Shown: positions 47,797-60,200 of the stretch, one piece after another
How the letters are laid out: every line of letters begins with the position of its first letter
Numbering within the stretch: the first letter of the stretch is position 1
Assembly: GCA_017590115.1 (NCBI GenBank)
Contig: JAGGNK010008892.1
Location: forward strand, 4,223,383 to 4,287,382
DNA length: 64,000 nt
Reading direction: 5' to 3'
From: Montifringilla adamsi
Taxonomy: Eukaryota; Chordata; Aves; Passeriformes; Passeridae
Notes under the pieces: model-generated
What the model saw: the letters and a program-made list of their open reading frames with translations, nothing else
Database searches by the model: none
What the model was told of the DNA's origin: nothing
Translations under genes and position numbers: made by a program

Positions 47797-50700
47797 TTTT
47801 CCAACTCAGAAGTTGTTTGGTACCCCTACAAAGTGAAGTAGTGCTTCTGAGCTTGTTTTACAAAGATAGCAGCCGAATCCATGCAATTATCAGTTGCAGT
47901 GGAGAAGATAAGTCTGGATTTAGGCTGGGTTCCACATGGACATCTTCCATCTGGGTGAGAGAATACATAAAGCACATATGAGAAACTGCTCCACTTCAAG
48001 GATGTCTAGACAATATGTCTTCTGTAGATTACATAGTGTAATTAGTTGCCAGAACATTCACTTTTTTTTAATTCCAAGAACATTGGCACAAATCTGAAAA
48101 CTCATGCCTCAGGATCTAGGAGGAAGCGAGTATTTTATATATTATTAATTTTGTTTGCGAACAACCCAGAGAGAGCATCTCTAATGAGGCTTTAAATAGT
48201 TATAAAGAAAAAGACAAAAATCAATCAGCACAAGCACTGCTTGCTATATTGGTTGCCACCTGTTCTGTAAATTTAAGGCCAAATCAGTGAGCTTTAAGGA
48301 TCAGTGGATATTGGATAAGGAGTGACTGCTCAAGAGGTACTAGTGATTGCCATTATTGGGGGCAGAACATTTGGTTTAATGAGCACAGGCTTTTCACAGT
48401 GTCTTTAATCCTCCTCATCCAGACAGTGCCATGAAGACTGAGGTTTTGCTGTGGCATAATTGATTTGAGCAATCCTAAACTCTGGTTTGCTCTATTACAA
48501 GGTCCCTGAATCCCAGAATATTTCATCAGGGGCCACAGATATAGGCTACAAACACAAGTCTGTGTTTGCTAGAATTCAGCTAGGCCCAACTGTTAGTTAA
48601 CAGCAGTCAGTCTTCATGTTCCAGCTAATACTGTCCCTTTGAAAATGTCAATTCTGAGTCTTCAGTTCCAGTATGCAGGGAGAGACAGGTCATCAGTATA
48701 GAGGGATGGCAATGATGAAAGCAGAGCTTGCCAGAATGTGTTCTGTGTTATTTTACCTAAATTGCTGTGGTGAGACCTAACAAGAAAGGAAACTAACCTT
48801 GGAAAGTCAGCAGTCATCTGTAAGGAATCAATGACCCACTTTTGGAAAACAGCTCTTCTGGTTTACTGGCTATCATTCCTACCCCAGCAGCTTTTCTTGA
48901 TTCCTTTTGACTTTTGAAAAGATTGTGTTTGTTGTACATTTATATATATATTTTTTTTTCTGCAGCACAACAGTATTTTTCAGGGAATACTGTATCCAGC
49001 AGGGCTGTATAGAAGGAATCATGTCTGTGTGTGCTTGTGCTGGGAATGCCAGTACCCAGTTCAAGCAAACTTTCCTGACTCTGGTGTACTCCATGTGTGT
49101 CTTAGGGAGGGGGCTGAGCACCATCTCGTGGTGCAGCTGGAGATTTTGTAGTCTCCTCTCAGTTCTTGTGCTGAGAAACTTAAGTACATCTCCAAAGTGA
49201 TGTGATCATTTTGCGTTTGCTATGTTACTGTTTTCTACCTGTGAAAGGGTTGAAGGAATGTCCACAGTGCTTTGTGGAAAGCAGCAAAGATGAAGATTCT
49301 GTTCACTGGCAGAGCTGTGTGAGACTTGAATGCAAACAGGTGCTTGACAGTAGCACTGGGCTACTATACCTTCTATGCTCTATAGGATGCAAGTAATGGA
49401 CAAAGCATGGACTGTGCCATAGGCCAGCGCTCATCAGCACAGCAAACAACTGTGTGCTCTGCTTCCTTGGAGTTACTTCTTTTTGCCTCAGATGAAAACA
49501 GCTGATGCCATGCAGCTGAAGCTTTGTGCCTTAAGTACTGTAAGCACAAAAATGAAGACTGAAGGGACTGAAATGGAACTGAAGGGACTGCCAGGCCATA
49601 GCAGAAACTGTGCCTCTGTGTGTCTGTGTTGTGTCTCTGACAGCTGCACCAGTTCAGGTTATCCTAACTGCAGTATTCTTTCCTAGAGCTCACATCCACA
49701 TACTGTGGATACTGTACTGCATTTAAAACATTTGTTTCTGCCATCTACATCTGATTCCAAAAGTAGGGTTCAGGAAAGCTAGTGATACCTAAGATCAGGC
49801 TTGATGTAATAAGAAAAGTATGCATGTAGAAGTATGTACAGAACATCCTTAATAAAATATATCAGTTGGAATACCTATAAAAATGTTTAACACCTCCTGA
49901 GATGGGAAATTTCATAGAATGCTTATGGAGCTGAAGTGTATTATAATAATTCATACAGAAATATGGATAATCCTTCATAACAGGAACAGCCAAGAGTGGA
50001 TGTGGGGCAGATAGGCTAAGAAGGTACAGAAAATATTTATTAAACCCGGTCATATTGTCATGGCTGATATTCAGTCATTCCTAACTAGGCATGAATTCAG
50101 AAAGGAGTTTCCTTGATTAGGCTGTAGAAACCCAGGGCAGCACATGGAAGACATGATGTTGCTTTAAAGCCAAATCCTCAGCTGAAGCAGCTGGAAGCTC
50201 TCTTAGAATTTTGAGTAGGAGTAATTAAACAAGTACATATGAAGTCCATTTTAAGCTAATATTAGAACTGCATCTGATGTTCATTTCATAACAAAAACCC
50301 CTGACTTCAAATTTCTACAAGATCTTGTGCTTTTCCTTACTGTAAATTCAGTCTGATGCTTTTTGAGCTGAGCCAAGATAAACTTGAAAAATAAGTGAGT
50401 TTCACCATTGCACAAAGAGTGATTCTGGCAAGGGAGCTATTGAAAAACAGGATAAAGAACTTGGGCTCTGAAATTTGTTTAGGGAGCCAAAGGGCTGGAG
50501 AATGTTTCCTTTCAAATTGCAAAGTATCAATGTGGAAGGTGCAGTATGGGAAAATGTGACGGTGAATGAGAGCCAGCCACCTCCCTCACTATGGGTAATA
50601 GAAAAGTGAAAAGTAAAAGATACTTTCCTGTTTCAGGTAAACTTTGATGCATCATAAGGAAATATTTCTTCCTTATTTTGACGAGAGGTACTTTACTGCT

Positions 50701-51478
50701 TTGCCCTTCCAAGCAAAGCTTTTTTGTCCAATTCACTCAAATGGAGTTAAAATACAAATATTCCTCTTCCTTGCATCACTTTTTCTAGTTTTCAAATGTC
50801 AATTATTTCTGTACTGTAAGGGGAAAAGAGCCAGCTTTCTGTCATTTTGATTGCTGAAACTATAGTTTTCAGTAGTCCATTAGGAGGTTATTAAGATGTT
50901 TTTCTACTTTAGCTCTATTGTGCAGAGGTACTGAGAATAGTCAACTGCTGTCAAATTTCACAGGATTTTAGATGTTCAGCATTTTGAAGAATCAGATCTT
51001 AAGGCCTTAAAAGATCTACTCCAAAATACAATGGGGAAATTTTCAGAACTGAAATTATGACAAATGAGAGGTTCTGTATATTTTTTCCTATTGTGAAGTA
51101 AATTCAGTAAATCCAAGTTCTTGGTAGAGATATGTCTTCATGTTGGGAGAGTTCTTGCCTAATTCAAACACCGTGATCTGAATGATTTAGATCTGAGAAG
51201 ACTGAGGATCTCAGTCACTCAGCTTTGAATGCAAAACTGTGTGTTTTAATGTGTTACAGATTTACTTCTGGGGACCTGTATCATGTTGAGACTCCATGGG
51301 TAAACACGAACACGTTTTCCTGTAAGATTTCTGCTTTTGCTTTTACTGACTGGACTAGAAATGTAACAGAAACATCACTTTCCTGAGAGCTTTGGGAATA
51401 TACTATAACTTAGAGATACATGTAGAGCTGCAGTTCTGATAAAATAAAGGAGGGATGTGTAGTAAAATAGCCCCCCTT

Positions 51479-51480
<2 letters not shown>

Positions 51481-51525
<45 letters not shown>
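51481..51525. repeat. Uninterrupted T45 homopolymer
   Basis: This is the longest homopolymer in the window. On the - strand it would read as a poly(A) tail, but the sequence before it on that strand (from about 51650 down) has no recognisable gene, repeat or polyadenylation hexamer, so a retrocopy is not supported. Its length is likely polymorphic. Confidence 0.92.
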
Positions 51526-51526
<1 letters not shown>

Positions 51527-53449
51527 TGGAGGAACAGTAACTTAATCTGAAAATGGGCAAAGGCATTGCTTTGTTTTGGCATCTCTTTTTTGATCACAGC
51601 ACTGAAAGAATATTTGATTCTGTTTCATAGTGAGTTAAGATTTGAGCCTAAAATTCTGAAGAGTTCTTAAGCATTTTTTTATCTTTAGAGTATTATACTG
51701 ATGCTGGTGATTCAATACTTATGAGGCTGCAATAATGGTGGAATTAGTATCACTATGGAATTACTGAAGGACAAAATGTGCAGAAGCAGTAGCAGTGATA
51801 TTTTGGGCTTTCAAACCTGCCCTTATATGGTACCATTCTTCAAGAACTTCTGACAGTGATGGAAAGCTTTGTTGCAGCCATTCAACCCTGATGCTACACT
51901 ACAAGTTTTAGTAGAGAGGGAAGTACAAGCAAAAAGAAAGATTATCCATTCTTACTCACTCTTGTTTCCTTACTGCACCAATAATATATGGAGGGATCCA
52001 ACTTCTACTTTTGTAAGAAGGATATGTGACTGAATTTATTGCCAGTGCACTTTTTAGAAACCTGCAGGCTGCATACTAATGGAAAGAAAAGGGCTTAGCT
52101 GCTAACTACAAGTACACCTGAAACTGATCACTTAGGGATAAAACACTACTCATGAAATGTGAACACTAATGGCATGTGTTAATTCCATCACTACTGAAAT
52201 AAACCTCACATTCAGTCTCATGGGACAATAGTTTCAGACCTTTTGCTTCTAAGTCAGTCTTCTGAAACGGTAGTAGATCCAGTATAAATCCTGTACAGAT
52301 TTTGGAAGGGCAGAGGAAAATCTAAGAAGAAATTTCCCAAGAGGATTGAAACCACATTTCAAAATCAGCACTTTTTGAACAAACTTTTCTGAAGTACTAA
52401 TAAAATCACTGGCCTACAATTTCTCCAGCTGCGAACACAGAGGTGAAACAAACTCAGACCCTAATTTCTAAGCACCAGAGACTGTAGGGAAGTTTGAGTC
52501 AGTTCTTATTGAGTGTAGAGAATCTCACAATGGAAGATCAGGTGGTGATTGTGTTGTACATTGTTCAGCTTACTGTTAGTTTATAGGAATACTATTAGTG
52601 AACAGGTCATAAAGGTTCATTGTGCTGTGGAATTGTTGATCTAGAGACATGTTTCTAAATCACTTCCATCACCAGTCCAATGCCTCAACTCTCTTCCTGT
52701 TTGGTTGGTCCAAACTTCAAACTTACTTTGTTTGAGTACTGAGAATTCAATCTATATCTTATAGGATTTCCACAGTGGCTAGAGATGGGGCCTAGCATCC
52801 CCATTCCTACCTCACCCTTCTACTGTGGCCAGCTCTTGTGTGCTCACAGGCAAGAGAGACCAGGATACTTGTGTTTGAAAAGGATAAGGCAGTTTTGGTA
52901 GGTGAACTAATTTACGTCCATAACCTGATTGCTATCTAGTATCAGAGAATACCAGTATGCTGACATGGTAGACAGGTAGTCTGTCCGTGCTTTGATAAAA
53001 ACATCCTATTGGTGCCCTCATGGCACAAAATAGTACTGCTGTTTTGATATTAAGTGCTTCAGGTCTGTATGAAGAAAAACCTAGTTTCAGTTCTTGCTCA
53101 TAGGAATAATATCTATGTATGTATAGCCATATATTTTTACAGGAAGGCTTAGAGACAGAATCTGCTCTGACGATTTTATTGTCCAAATGTGTTCAAGGAT
53201 AAAAGGCATAGAGGGAGGGTATGGGCATTCATATTTAGACTAATGATTAAATTAAGCAGTGTTTAGTTTGTTGAAAGTAGTCTCTCTTTAGTCAGTGAAG
53301 AGGACTAAGATCTTCCAGAGAATGGTTTGAAGCTGGAAGCTAACTCAGCCTCCTCCAGTGGGCAATTTGGAGCCGCCTGCACCTCCTGGTGATTGTCAGG
53401 AGCATTGCCTGATAGAGGCTTCTTAAATCAACATCACCTCACAGCCCGT

Positions 53450-53527
53450 AGATGATGATGATGATAATAATAATAATAACAACAATAATAATAGTCTCTA
53501 ATAATAGTCAACAACAATAATAGTAGT
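53450..53527. repeat. Trinucleotide repeat tract (ATG / AAT / AAC)
   Basis: Consecutive GAT, AAT and AAC triplet runs are followed by imperfect duplication of an AATAATAGTCTCTA-like unit. It is a simple low-complexity tract. Confidence 0.88.
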
Positions 53528-56500
53528 CTCTACTCTTTGCAGTATCAAGACTCTGGGGAAGTAATTTATTTACCAGAATTTCATCTTTTCAGTGGTGTGC
53601 AGCTAATAATAGTGACCTTCTTGCCAGAAGGCTTTAGGAACTGCAGTCATGAATGTCTGTAATGGCTTTAATATCACAAGTACAAAGGTATTGTGCAAAC
53701 ATATTTAGTGCCTATGAAAGAATTGTGAATTTCTGTTTATTACCCACGACATTGCTGTAATAAGTGGCAGTAAGATGAAATGTTTTTCAAAATGTTACAG
53801 GCCAGATTGTCCGGCTGGTTCATTTTGGTGGAATCATGGCAAGCAAATTTTTCTCTTTTATGTGTGGTAATTAGTTTCCTGAAAGAAATCAAAGAAATCA
53901 AATCCATGGCATATGTGTAATTTTAGATGTAGTTATTTAGATAGATATACCATCAATTCAATGAAAAATGCCACACCAATGGGAATAAAAAAGCCAGACT
54001 AAACTGCAATAAAGAAAATGAACTTAAATGAGCAGGAAGATAGGGAAATATTTACAAAAATAAGTTTGTGCAATGTTGCATCCATATATGATCAAATCTT
54101 ACAATGACATTTGAAAGTGTTATTAGCAGTTGTCTCTCTCCTGTGCTTTGATTTTTCTGTATTTTTTGAGAAAAGCACATTGAGGGACATAACTGTTTTT
54201 TACACCAGTGCCTTCATCTTCAGAAATAGTTTGAAATTATGAACCTGATCCTTAAACAGCAATGAAACAAATGCTCAATCTCCTGCATCAGCAATAACTG
54301 GACTGCTGTAAATGTGGTTAGTATGTAAGGGTTTATAGGCTTGGTGTTTATGCACTGTACTTCAGATTCAGTTGTAATTTCCCTAAAAATGACAGAATAA
54401 TTAGGCCAGAATGATGAGGTTGACATTAAGAAATTATACTGGCTTGCACATAATTGCATATCTCTCTCTGGATGGCTGCAATATCAGCAGGCTGGGTAAC
54501 AGGTTACCTGGTTTATGATACTCTCCATATATGATATTTTGCTTCTTTTATTACTATACACCAGAATTAGCTGCCTTACAGACATGGCAGTCTCTTAGTT
54601 GCTGTAGGAAGAAATACTGAAGCTAAAATTTGCTTGTGTGCTAATAAGTGATTAATTATTTAGATAAAAGCAAAGAGATGATGCTGACCCTGTGCCATGA
54701 CAGTATGATCTGTTTACCCTGTTAAATGTTGTGATGGGTTTTATGTCAGTGTGGTTTTCCTTTGGCCCGTGCACTGGGAAATGTCATTGCAGCTGTGACT
54801 GAAGCTGTGCCTGTTGACATGGCTTTCTCTTTGCACTCATGGAAATATCTAGGGCTGTGGCTCCTGTGGTTTGCCTTGGTAAGTGGCAGGAGGTCAGCGA
54901 AACACTGCTGGCATTAAACTTCATAGCTTTGATGCGATTCTTGTTTTGGAATCTGAGATGAAACTGAAAGTGGATTGTTACTGAAATTTTTTTCTAATTA
55001 TGCAATTATGTCATAGGCATCTTCACGTTGTACAGGAGTGTTCATGTGATTATCAACTCTATACATATGATCAGAATTTTTCTGGTTTTAACTCTGTCTC
55101 CTGGCATTTCATTTCATATAAACTTACAGAGACATACAAGGCCTGGTGACGCACATGTAATTGGAATATGATTCTGTTTCTTACTGAAGTAAGAAGGCAA
55201 TATTCCTTTTGAATTTGAGTCAGAAGCACAAAGACAAGTATTATCAGGAGAAGAATTGTAATGTGCATCCCATATAAAAAAGTGAAATAAGTTCTTGGAT
55301 GAGATTTGAAAAAATGTGGTATGTTAGCTAGGTAAAAAAGGCATGGAGGAAATGCAGAGGAAGAATAATTTTTATTGGAAGAGACTAAATTATGTGTGAG
55401 GGGATAGAAAGAGATTGAAAAGAGACCAGTTTTAAATAACGAGTGAAGGTGAAAGATCCAAAAATAATGAAAGAAATTGTAGTTTTGACAAGGTCAATTT
55501 TATATGTCTAAAAGTAGAGTGCAGTCATTTTTTCACTGTGGGAAATCATGAGAAATATGTGAGAAGGGAGGGTCATCTGTTCATGAGAATGGAATATTAA
55601 TTTTATTTTTTTTTAAGTGAACAAGTATTCTCAAGTCAGAGCAGAGAGAGAATGAGGCCTTGCATTTCTGATCTGGGTGTATAATATGTAACATGTGGCA
55701 AATTGGCTTCCAAATTCTTTCAGCTTGGTCTTAACCTGTTTGTTTTGGAGCTCTCATGTACCTTGAGAATAATTGTTCTCTGCCTTTCTATAAATAATGC
55801 CAAACAATACCAGATCTCTGACAGCTGCTGCTTTGATCTGAACATACAAAGCAACGTCCAAGCCTTGGAATATAAAAGAGGAAATCATGCTCAAAACCAC
55901 AGCGTGTGTGTGCATGTAATTTTTTGTTATAGATTGGAGCCATTTTTCTTTACCTCCTGACTTCTGGGAGAGCCTCTGTCTTTAGAATTTCTCAGCTGCA
56001 ATTGCTGAGCACTCTTGCACAGTGTATGTATGAGTGCATCTATCAATTGGTGTATGGCCTTAATGGTTCTGCATGGTTTTGTGTCTTTACATAATCTATT
56101 TATCTTGCCAGTCAGTCATTTGTTCTTTCACTCTGTCTAATCTTTTTATGTTTTTATTGATTTGTTCATGCTGAGGGTACAGAAGAAAGAAGCCATTTTA
56201 ACTGCTTTGTAAATAGCTAGAACAAGCCAGCTGAGCTTGCATGTCCTGTCTTTTCAAGGCAGGTCTAAGATTGTGTTTCTACTTTCACCAAAACCGCTGC
56301 CAAAAATGTGAGTGCTAATGCAGAGAGATTTTCAACAGGAGCAAGTATTTTTTTCTGAGATAAAAATAAGCGCTGGAGTTAAAAATCTGTGCCTAGCATT
56401 GCTTATTGAATTTTTCTTTCTCCATGACACTCTGCATCTTCTATGGCTTCAGCTGCTTTTTCATGAGAGAAATATGAAAATGAGGCAGTGTCAGTGAAGT

Positions 56501-58546
56501 GTAATTTCTACAGCCGTTGGGCAGCTTGAGACAAAAGTTGCTGATGTAGGCAACTAAATGCAGGGACAGGAGGTACATCAAGTCACATGAAAAGACAAGG
56601 GCTTTGGATTTCTAGTAAAAATAAGGGTAAATGTGACTCCACCAGTTGAGTTGTCCAGGATCCTTGCTGTCCTGCATACCCTGTCATTAGCAGCACAATG
56701 ACTGCTGGTGTCCGGTGCCCTTTCCCCAAGCCTTTGCTTTCAGTCATTTCAAAGATTTTCCTCTTTAGTACTAACAAGCAATGACTTTGCTTGTTAACAG
56801 AAGGGACTTAGGAGTCCATTTAATTTTTCTGTTCTTTCCAATGTTATTCCTTCACTGGCCGTAGGGCTGGCACACCCCTGCAGAGGGTGGGCACTCCCAG
56901 CCGAGCTCAGGCTGCCAGCTGAACCCTGTGTGTTCAGAAATACCACTCTCTATGCTCTACGCTTCCACTTTTCAAGCAGGTTTACCCTGGACAAGTAACA
57001 CAAGATTGTGCCTGCTGGGTTGTGGTTCTGGCCACTATTTTTTTGTGAGTGGACTTTCCTGGAGGATTTTAATTGTGGGAAATGCAGACCTTATGAGCAG
57101 AATTGTCTGCTCAATCTTTATGACCTTCTGAAGTCAAATCTGACGTGTGAGACAGAAGACTGTCCTTGATGTTTTTTCAGATAGGCTCAGATTTTTGAAA
57201 CTGGTATTTAACTTTTGACATATGGATTAAAAAAGGCAAAAAGAAAGAATGTAGAAGTATCCTCTCACATGAAAGGTCTTCTCTCCAGCTTCCCCACAAA
57301 GAGAATTAGTTCCCTCAACGTTTACTGTATGTTTTTGATCATACTCTGAAATTCCTGATTTTTGAGTAATGAGAGATTAATCCTATGAATTTGGTTAATT
57401 TTGATCCAAAAGGGATCCAGTTGGGAAAGTACAATTTTGCTGCTAATTGGTATTGTTGATATTTCTTCCAAGCCAAGAATTCTCAAGGGTTTTTTGGAGA
57501 GAAAGTTTCAGAGAAGGTAGTGCTAAATTGAACCAATTGTCTACCTGCTGCAGAGCAAAAGCCCACAAGCATCCCCTTTCCACTAAACAGATCTAGCATT
57601 TCTTTCTTCAGTCATTATAATAGTTCATCTGGTGACAATTCTTGGCATTCTTTTGCTTGCTAAACACTGAACTATGATATCTGCTAGCATCTTCCCCTTC
57701 ATAGTAACATGGAAAAAATAATGCACAGGCTGAACTACTGCTGCTAAGAAATATTTATTCTCAGAAGGAATCTGGCTCTGTTATATACTGACACTGAATA
57801 TTTAAATTACAACCTTCTAATCTTTCATTTACAGCACCTAGAGGGTGTTGAATAAATTAAAAATAAAATGCAACAATATTCCGCCTAGAGAGGGAATCTG
57901 ACAGGGAATCAACAATTTTCCAAAATGTGGGGCTGGTTTTCCAGCTCCCATCTTTGTTAGGAGATTTTCTGTGTTCAGTACTCCTAAAGTTATATATATC
58001 AAAAACTAAATAGCAGTTTTGATAATCTGAGCTTGTCTGAAGAAGCACTGAGGACGGTCTGCCGTCTCACACTGCAGACATGACTGTGTGCCTGCATTAG
58101 AAGGGCGAACAAATTGAGTAGACAATTTTGCTTGTAAGCCTGAAATACTTCAGTATTTCAGTGTTAGTCACAAACTGAGAAGGACTAGGAAGGATGTGAA
58201 TCACTGCTAGTGGGATTCTATGAAAAGTATTGCTAGAAAGAGGCCTTGCAGGTTTGGTAGTTGAATTGTTAACTGTCACCCTGATGGGAATATGTGACTA
58301 ATAGCAAACCTCAAATTCAGTTGTTATGCTTCGGAGCTAGTCTTAAATGCTAAGTTGAAAACTTACTGTTAGTTTGATTTGAAAATCATGGAAACAGCAG
58401 TCAGTGTGGTGCAAGCTCCTCACTGGAGAAAGTGAGGTGCCCTACAAAGTGCTGGGACAGTGACCACAAAAGTCATAGAATCCACATTAGTACACACAGG
58501 TCATGAACAACAAATTTAAGTACTCCACAGTGTCACCCATCTTCTG

Positions 58547-58594
58547 CAAAACACATAGACATACAAAACACATAGACATGCAAAACACATAGAC
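58547..58594. repeat. 17-bp tandem repeat, three copies
   Basis: The core CAAAACACATAGAC occurs three times (58547, 58564, 58581), spaced by ATA or ATG, giving a 17-bp period. The core is identical in all three copies, which suggests recent expansion or slippage. Confidence 0.92.
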
Positions 58595-59879
58595 AAATTG
58601 TCTGTGATAATCTGTTTTCAGGAGTTCAGCTTTACCAGTACATCTTTAGGTATTATCATTTGCCTTTCATCATGTATTTTGAGGCCTGAAGATGCCATTA
58701 TGATCTATCCTGACCTCCCATATGACTCAGGATTGATTTTTATGTTTAAATGCCGTTTGAACCGTGAAACATCTGTGTAGAAACATTTTGTATCCGGATG
58801 CATCACCATTCAGTACCTTTGTCTTAAAATTGTATCTACACTAAGGATTTACAAGTCTCTTAAAATCCTAAGGGGCATTTTCCAGTTATACATTAAATAT
58901 ATGTGTAAAGCCATAAATTGAGTCCAAGTTATTAAAATCCTGTATATGTACCTTTTTGAGAACTAATAATCACTGAACCCCATTCCCAGTGCTCAAAGTT
59001 AGGCTCATCCTATTTGGCATTATTTGAATCCTCTAGTAGTATTACTAGAATAGCAGTGCTCTGAATTGTACCACTGGTGCATCAGTGACTTGACATCATT
59101 CACTGCCTTTCTATAGACCATCTGTGTGCCATTTTTTAACTAGAGTTTGCAAAAAGCTGTGCAGTCTTCAGCTCAGACCAGCCTGTCCCATACTCTGTGC
59201 CTTCTCAGCAGATAGAGACTTTGGTGGGAGCTGTAGTCCTCCCTGAAGTTCTTCATAAAACTTTGCGCCTTCTGCGGGAATGTGGGAGTTGGTTTGCACC
59301 TAAGACATTGCCAAGGTATGAAGGAAGTAACTTGAGTCCTGAATCTACTTGGAATCCCCCAAGAGAGTTGGAAACCAGTGCTGGTATAGCTTTTCTGAAT
59401 GAATGGGATATGCCTTGACATCAAGGTGGGACCGATGGAACCTGGTACCATTTTTGCACGGCCAGACCATGCAGAGAGTAGTCCTACTCAATAGTGATAG
59501 GGACAGAAGCTGTGTAGGCATTTCCTTTCCCAAAGGTGTGACCTGAACAGCTGGGAAAGTGAGATTGAAGTCCTGTGACTGCCCAGCCAAGGCCTTCCCC
59601 TCATGGCATGGCACCCTTCGTCTGTCCCCAGCCATCCAGGGAGGGGCTTTTCTTTGCAGGTGGCTGGCTGTGTGTCTCGTGGGACTTCTACCAGTCTCTG
59701 TGTTGTGATATTCTGTCTGCATTGTGATATTCTGTCTTTCCCCCCCTCACCACTGTCTACCAGTGCCATTGCCACTGCTTTAACAGACTGAGGCCTTTTC
59801 ATTCAGGTCTGTTGGCTCATTGTATCTCTGCTATTAAAAGCCCAAGAAAATAAGCCATTTGAAAAGTCTTCTCTCCTGT

Positions 59880-60200
59880 TAAGTAACAGATGGAGTGGGG
59901 CAACAGGTGCAGCCACTGAAGTGCTGGAGCTCAGCTGATGTGGGGCCATTTGAGGCACCTGGGGAGCTGCTGGGGGCTGCAGCTGGGGAGAGCTGTGCTA
60001 AGGCCCTGGGGCTGCCTCCTCCTGGGCTCTGCTCTCCTTTCCAGGAGCAAGAGGTGTGCAGACAGGCTCTGAACAGCTGCAGGTCAGTGGGGCTGGGGGA
60101 GACACACAGGGTCTGTGGGCTTGGCTGTGCTGGGAATGGGTGGGCTTTTTCTCCTGTGCACAGTTCTTTCCCCCTTCTTTTTTTTTTTTTTTTTTTTCCC
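59880..60200. other. GC-rich patch followed by poly-T, unclassified
   Basis: About 280 bp rich in GGGGCTG / CCTGGGG words are followed by a T20 run (about 60178-60197). Inside is a 38-nt segment with good splice-like borders (60045-60082: TCTCCTTTCCAG before, GTCAGT after). It has no recognised coding content or repeat family. Confidence 0.35.

Noticed and set aside
59197..59418. 73-codon + strand frame in a stretch that reads like coding sequence
   Set aside because: No family recognised and the overlapping - strand frames are equally open; no splice context.
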